The notes under the pieces: model-generated | Seen by the model: only the letters and a program-made list of their open reading frames with translations | Told to the model about the DNA's origin: nothing | Databases searched by the model: none | Position numbers and translations under genes: made by a program | Shown: piece after piece, positions 60,601 to 64,000 of the stretch | How positions within the stretch are numbered: the stretch's first letter is position 1 | Layout: every line of letters starts with the position of its first letter | NCBI GenBank assembly: GCA_036389675.1 | Contig: DASVWI010000012.1 | Coordinates: forward strand, 248,001-312,000 | Origin: DASQYE01 sp036389675 | GTDB taxonomy: Bacteria > Acidobacteriota > Blastocatellia > Pyrinomonadales > Pyrinomonadaceae | DNA length: 64,000 nucleotides | Reading direction: 5' to 3'

Positions 60601-63459
60601 ACACGTATGCTTCAGGGGCAGCGCGATATGACGACCGTTTCGCAGATGGTCTTGTCGGAGCTTGCGCCGCTCGTCAACGCGCAGCAGGGAATCTTCTATG
60701 TCAACGGCTCCAATAACGGCCAGCCGCTGATGAAACTGCTCGGCAGCTACGCCTTCACAGAGCGCAAGAATCTCGCCAACGAGTTCAGGCCGGGGCAGGG
60801 CCTCGTCGGCCAGTGCATACTGGAACGCGAAAGGATTCTGCTCACCAACGTGCCGAACGATTACATACATATCGGCTCTGGCCTGGGAGAGGCCGCGCCG
60901 CTCAACATCATCGTCCTGCCGGTGCTCTTTGAGAACGAGGTCAAGGCCGTGATTGAGCTGGCCTCCTTCAACCGCTTCAACGACACGCACCTGACCTTCC
61001 TCGATCAACTGACGGAGAGCATAGGCATCGTGCTGAACACGATTGAGGCCAACACGCGCACGGAGCAACTGCTGCAACAGTCGCAGGCTCTGGCGACCGA
61101 GCTGCAAAGCCAGCAGGACGAGCTGAAGAAGACCAACGAGCAGCTTGAGAAGCAGGCTGAATCTTTGCGCGAATCAGAAGAGCTGTTGAAGAGCCAGCAG
61201 GAAGAGTTGCAGCAGACCAACGAAGAGTTGCAGGAGAAAGCGACGCTGCTCGCGCGTCAGAAGGCGGAGGTCGAGGCCAAGAACCGCGAGGTCGAGGAAG
61301 CGCGCTGGGAGATGGAGGAGAAGGCGGAGCAGCTGGCCCTGACCTCCAAGTACAAATCGGAATTCCTCGCCAACATGTCGCACGAGCTGCGCACGCCCCT
61401 CAATAGTATGCTCATCCTCTCGCGCCAGCTGGCCGAGAATATAGATCAGAACCTGACGGCGAAGCAGGTGCAGTTTGCCGAGACCATACACTCTTCGGGC
61501 GCTGATCTGCTCTCGCTCATCAACGATATTCTCGACCTCTCCAAGATAGAGTCGGGCATGATGGCGATAGACATCGGCGAAGTCTCCTTCGATGAAGTGG
61601 TCGGGCAGCTCGAACGCAGCTTCCATCAGGTCGCGCAGGATAAGAAGCTCGACTTCGTCGTTGAGCAGGCCGACGACCTCGGCCCGTTCCTGCATACGGA
61701 CGAGAAGCGTTTACAGCAGATTCTGAAAAATCTGCTCTCCAACGCTTTCAAGTTTACCGAGCAGGGAGGCGTGACCCTACGCATAGAGCCCGTGCGGCAG
61801 CGCGGGCGCTTTCAGCAAGAGACCCTCAACCGCGCCGAGCAGGTCGTCGCCTTCTCCGTCATCGATACAGGCATAGGGATCGCGGCGGACAAGCAGCGCA
61901 TTATCTTCGAGGCATTTCAGCAGGCCGACGGCACGACCAGCCGCAAATACGGCGGCACGGGACTCGGCCTTTCGATCAGCCGCGAGATCGCGCGCCTGCT
62001 CGGCGGCGAGATTCGCGTCGTCAGCACGCCGAACGAGGGCAGCACGTTCACGCTCTACCTGCCTAAGAGCTATGCGCCGGTCGGCTCCGGCAACGGCGGC
62101 GGGCAGCAACGCCAGTCCGCGCGGCCAGCTTCCGCAGAATTTACGCGAAGCGGCGGCGGCGGAGCGTTGTCGTCGAGCTGGTTGCCGAGCGCCGTCTCCA
62201 ATGTGGACGTGGCAACGCCGGACGAGATCGTGGAGATACACGATGACCGTCACTCGATCTTCGACGGCGAGCGTGTGGTCCTGATCGTCGAGGACGATCT
62301 CAACTTCGCGGGCATCCTGCTCGATCTGGCGCGCGAGAAGGGCTTCAAGGGCTTGATCGCCACGCGCGGGGATTCCGCCTTGCAGTTGGCGCGCAAGTTC
62401 AAGCCGGACGCCATCACGCTCGACATCAAGCTGCCTGACCGCGACGGCTGGACTGTGCTCGACCGCCTCAAGCACGACCCGAACACCAGCCACATCCCGG
62501 TGCATATCATCTCCGGCGAAGAGCAGCGCCAGCGCGCGTTGCATCTGGGCGCGATTACGCATCTGCAAAAACCCGTCAGCCGCGACGATCTGGCGACGGC
62601 CTTCGACCAGATCGCCGCCTTCGCCGAGAGACGCGTCAGAAGATTGCTCGTCGTCGAGGACGACGACACGCAGCGCATGAGCATAGTCGAGCTGATCGGC
62701 AACGGCGATGTCGTGACCACGGCTGTCGCCACGGGCGAAGAAGCGCTTCAGGCGCTCAAGGATGAGCCCTACGACTGCATGGTGCTCGATCTGCGGCTGC
62801 CGGACATGACCGGCTTCGAGCTGATCGAGACGATTCAAAAGGAGCTGGGCCGCGCCGACCTGCCCATCATCGTTTACACGGGCAAGGAATTGACCTCGCG
62901 TGAAGAGACGCAGTTGAGGAAGGTCGCCGACGCCATCATCGTCAAGGAGGCCAGCTCGCCCGAGCGCCTGCTGGCCGAAACAGCCCTCTTCCTGCACAGG
63001 GTCGAGGCCAACCTGCCGGAGCCCAAGCGGCGCATGCTCGAACAACTGCACCGCAGAGACCCTGTGCTCGCCGGGCGTAAAGTGCTGATCGTTGACGACG
63101 ACGTGCGCAACATCTTCGCTTTGACGAGCGCGCTCGAAACGCACAACATGGAGGTGATACACGCGGAGAACGGGCAGGAGGGCATCGACCTCCTGCGAGA
63201 GACGCCCGGCATAGAGGTCGTGCTGATGGACATTATGATGCCGGGGATGGACGGCTACGAGGCGATCAGGGAGATTCGCGCCATGGACGAGTTCGCGCAG
63301 CTTCCGATCATCGCCCTGACGGCCAAGGCGATGAAGGCCGACCGCGACCGCTGTATCGAGGCGGGCGCTTCCGACTACATCTCTAAGCCGCTGGACATAG
63401 ACCAGCTTCTATCGCTCCTGAGAGTCTGGCTCTACAGGCATGACGAGGCCGAAGGATGA
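57604..63459 (+). CDS. Nik1-like poly-HAMP hybrid histidine kinase, three REC
   Basis: A 1951-residue soluble sensor kinase without signal peptide or membrane helix. A leading HAMP-type region (1-150) is followed by nine tandem 92-residue HAMP repeats (about 152-979), a GAF domain (about 1010-1145), a long coiled coil (to about 1245), HisKA with His1260 in MSHELRTPLN, HATPase with N-, G1- and G2-box text (LLSNAFKFTE, DTGIGI, GGTGLGLS), and three receiver domains (about 1557-1675, 1679-1795, 1826-1945). The HAMP array resembles that of fungal group III (Nik1/Os-1) kinases, which sense osmotic stress. ATG 57604 has AAAGGAAGCG upstream; M8 at 57625 is possible. The stop overlaps the CheR start as ATGA. 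Confidence 0.96.
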   Translation: MRNQQANMDTLDTKLLLKTLMAFKKGDFSARLPTEWTGEAGKIADTLNDIIELNEQTARELERVSRLVGREGKITQRATMPAASGSWVSVVDSVNVLIDDMARPTSEMARVIGAVANGDLSQRMALDVEGRPLKGEFLRSVKIVNSMVDQLGSFASEVTRVAREVGTEGKLGGEAKVKGVAGTWKDLTDSVNSMAGNLTAQVRNIAEVTTAVANGDLSKKITVDVKGEILELKNTINTMVDQLNSFASEVTRVAREVGTEGKLGGQADVRGVAGTWKDLTDNVNSMAGNLTGQVRNIAEVTTAVANGDLSKKITVDVKGEILELKNTINTMVDQLNSFASEVTRVAREVGTEGKLGGQADVKGVAGTWKDLTDNVNFMAGNLTSQVRNIAEVTTAVANGDLSKKITVDVKGEILELKDTINTMVDQLNGFASEVTRVAREVGSEGKLGGQADVKGVAGTWKDLTDSVNSMAGNLTGQVRNIAEVTTAVANGDLSKKITVDVRGEILELKDTINTMVDQLNGFASEVTRVAREVGSEGKLGGQADVRGVAGTWKDLTDSVNSMAGNLTGQVRNIAEVTTAVANGDLSKKITVDVKGEILELKNTINTMVDQLSSFASEVTRVAREVGTEGKLGGQAQVTGVAGTWKDLTDNVNFMAGNLTSQVRNIAEVTTAVANGDLSKKITVDVRGEILELKNTINTMVDQLNSFASEVTRVAREVGTEGKLGGQAEVKGVAGTWKDLTDNVNFMAGNLTAQVRNIAEVTTAVANGDLSKKITVDVKGEILELKNTINTMVDQLNSFASEVTRVAREVGTEGKLGGQADVRGVAGTWKDLTDNVNSMAGNLTGQVRGIAKVVTAVANGDLERKLTVEAKGEIAELADTINSMTDTLATFADQVTTVAREVGVEGKLGGQANVPGAAGTWRDLTDNVNGLAANLTTQVRAIAEVSTAVTKGDLTRSIAVEAQGEVAKLKDNINEMIINLRETTQKNTEQDWLKTNLARFTRMLQGQRDMTTVSQMVLSELAPLVNAQQGIFYVNGSNNGQPLMKLLGSYAFTERKNLANEFRPGQGLVGQCILERERILLTNVPNDYIHIGSGLGEAAPLNIIVLPVLFENEVKAVIELASFNRFNDTHLTFLDQLTESIGIVLNTIEANTRTEQLLQQSQALATELQSQQDELKKTNEQLEKQAESLRESEELLKSQQEELQQTNEELQEKATLLARQKAEVEAKNREVEEARWEMEEKAEQLALTSKYKSEFLANMSHELRTPLNSMLILSRQLAENIDQNLTAKQVQFAETIHSSGADLLSLINDILDLSKIESGMMAIDIGEVSFDEVVGQLERSFHQVAQDKKLDFVVEQADDLGPFLHTDEKRLQQILKNLLSNAFKFTEQGGVTLRIEPVRQRGRFQQETLNRAEQVVAFSVIDTGIGIAADKQRIIFEAFQQADGTTSRKYGGTGLGLSISREIARLLGGEIRVVSTPNEGSTFTLYLPKSYAPVGSGNGGGQQRQSARPASAEFTRSGGGGALSSSWLPSAVSNVDVATPDEIVEIHDDRHSIFDGERVVLIVEDDLNFAGILLDLAREKGFKGLIATRGDSALQLARKFKPDAITLDIKLPDRDGWTVLDRLKHDPNTSHIPVHIISGEEQRQRALHLGAITHLQKPVSRDDLATAFDQIAAFAERRVRRLLVVEDDDTQRMSIVELIGNGDVVTTAVATGEEALQALKDEPYDCMVLDLRLPDMTGFELIETIQKELGRADLPIIVYTGKELTSREETQLRKVADAIIVKEASSPERLLAETALFLHRVEANLPEPKRRMLEQLHRRDPVLAGRKVLIVDDDVRNIFALTSALETHNMEVIHAENGQEGIDLLRETPGIEVVLMDIMMPGMDGYEAIREIRAMDEFAQLPIIALTAKAMKADRDRCIEAGASDYISKPLDIDQLLSLLRVWLYRHDEAEG
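58057..60540 (+). repeat. Nine in-frame 276-bp tandem repeats (HAMP array)
   Basis: Units start at 58057, 58333, 58609, 58885, 59161, 59437, 59713, 59989 and 60265. The first eight are nearly identical in DNA as well as protein; the ninth is diverged. Each unit encodes SFASEVTRVAREVGTEGKLGG-like text followed by a GTWKDLTD and an ANGDLSKKITVDV segment. Confidence 0.95.
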
Positions 63460-64000
63460 GTGCGCTCCCGCAAGCGGAACAGAACGAGCTGGAAGATATC
63501 GAGATAGCCCTCCTTCTCGAAGGGCTCTATCGTTATTACGGTTTCGATTTCCGCGAGTATTCTCCGGCCTCGCTCAAGCGGCGCATACTGGAGCGTATGC
63601 GCGCCGAAAAGCTTCGGACGGTCTCAAGCTTTCAGGAGATGGTCCTGCACGACTCGGCGTGCATGGAGAGGCTGCTGCTGGGCCTCTCCGTGCACGTCAC
63701 ATCGATGTTCCGCGACCCGGAGTTTTACCTGACCTTTCGCCGGAAGGTCGTGCCCATCCTCAAGACCTACCCGACCGTGCGTATCTGGCACGCGGGCTGC
63801 TCGACCGGCGAAGAGGTCTATTCGATGGCGATTCTGTTGCAGGAGGAAGGGCTCTATCGCAAGTCGCTGATCTATGCGACGGACATCAGCCACGAGGTCT
63901 TACGTAAAGCCAGAGAAGGGATATTCCCGCTCTCCACCATGCAGGAGTACACGAGCAACTACATGAAGGCGGGAGGCACGCGCGAGTTCTCGGATTATTA
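63456..64000 (+). CDS. CheR-type protein methyltransferase, 5' part only
   Basis: The first 181 codons of a CheR-family methyltransferase, cut by the window end. The ATG at 63456 overlaps the kinase stop (ATGA). The N-terminal helical domain (LLEGLYRYYGFDFREYSPASLKRRI) and the start of the SAM-binding domain (VRIWHAGCSTGEEVYSMAI, IYATDISHEVLRKA) are typical; the SMFRDPEFY motif is present. CheR methylates glutamates of chemoreceptors. Here, coupled to a HAMP-repeat kinase, it could methylate the kinase or be part of a CheB/CheR-PAS sensory chain, common in this kind of operon. Whether it continues into a CheB fusion cannot be seen. Confidence 0.92.
   Translation, partial: MSALPQAEQNELEDIEIALLLEGLYRYYGFDFREYSPASLKRRILERMRAEKLRTVSSFQEMVLHDSACMERLLLGLSVHVTSMFRDPEFYLTFRRKVVPILKTYPTVRIWHAGCSTGEEVYSMAILLQEEGLYRKSLIYATDISHEVLRKAREGIFPLSTMQEYTSNYMKAGGTREFSDY

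Noticed and set aside
61777..63162. Open frame of about 460 codons on the minus strand inside the histidine kinase.
   Set aside because: Antisense to intact kinase and receiver domains with all motifs; not a gene.

Overview
The window is 64 kb of high-GC bacterial chromosome, densely coding on both strands. No gene here fixes the phylum. A VWFA-type secreted protein with a DTSGS motif, paired secreted amidohydrolases, a DICT-type protein, a TAT-exported GH43 enzyme and many TTG/GTG starts together suggest an Acidobacteriota member, possibly Blastocatellia. That placement is inference. I see no phage genes, transposases or CRISPR array.

Left part (1-17.6 kb): a partial DUF885 protein, then a + strand run with an MBL-fold hydrolase, a TIP30-like oxidoreductase, a DinB-family gene interrupted by an in-frame TAG, an aldo/keto reductase, and two coupled amidohydrolase paralogues, the second lacking metal ligands. 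A 2970-residue cyclic beta-1,2-glucan synthase follows on the minus strand, then citrate synthase.

Middle (17.6-29.8 kb): a small membrane protein and a queuosine-precursor transporter, then a minus-strand envelope module: DUF1175 lipoprotein-like protein, alpha-2-macroglobulin with an intact thioester, a membrane protein, and a three-enzyme fusion (penicillin-binding transpeptidase, SpoIID, HExxH peptidase). This resembles the A2M/PBP1C and A2M/DUF1175 pairings of enterobacteria. An orphan AmmeMemoRadiSam-type radical SAM gene follows.

Core (29.8-46.7 kb): about 17 kb of closely spaced, partly overlapping minus-strand genes. In order of transcription they encode a double prokaryotic-RING protein, a ThiF/E1-like enzyme, a TPR protein, a Ubl-E2 fusion, a JAMM peptidase, a 76-residue protein, a helical protein, a giant TIR-WD40-vWA-like-TIR-like protein, a tandem AAA+ unfoldase without a peptidase domain, a MoxR ATPase, a coiled-coil protein, a 90-residue protein and a 628-residue protein. 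Every enzymatic class of a ubiquitin-like cycle is present, next to the parts of the MoxR/vWA/beta-propeller ternary systems. This is the most interesting feature of the window. It lies just downstream of tRNA-Leu(CAA) and may be read from the tRNA promoter.

Right part (47-64 kb): an HD-GYP response regulator, VWFA protein, phosphate acetyltransferase, DUF1287 protein, GH43, DUF1232, DICT protein, YgjV-type protein, a zinc-ribbon protein, a DEAD-box helicase with an RRM protein, and a 1951-residue Nik1-like poly-HAMP hybrid histidine kinase translationally coupled to a CheR methyltransferase cut by the window end. Short dispersed inverted repeats sit in several intergenic gaps, and one has become part of a coding junction.
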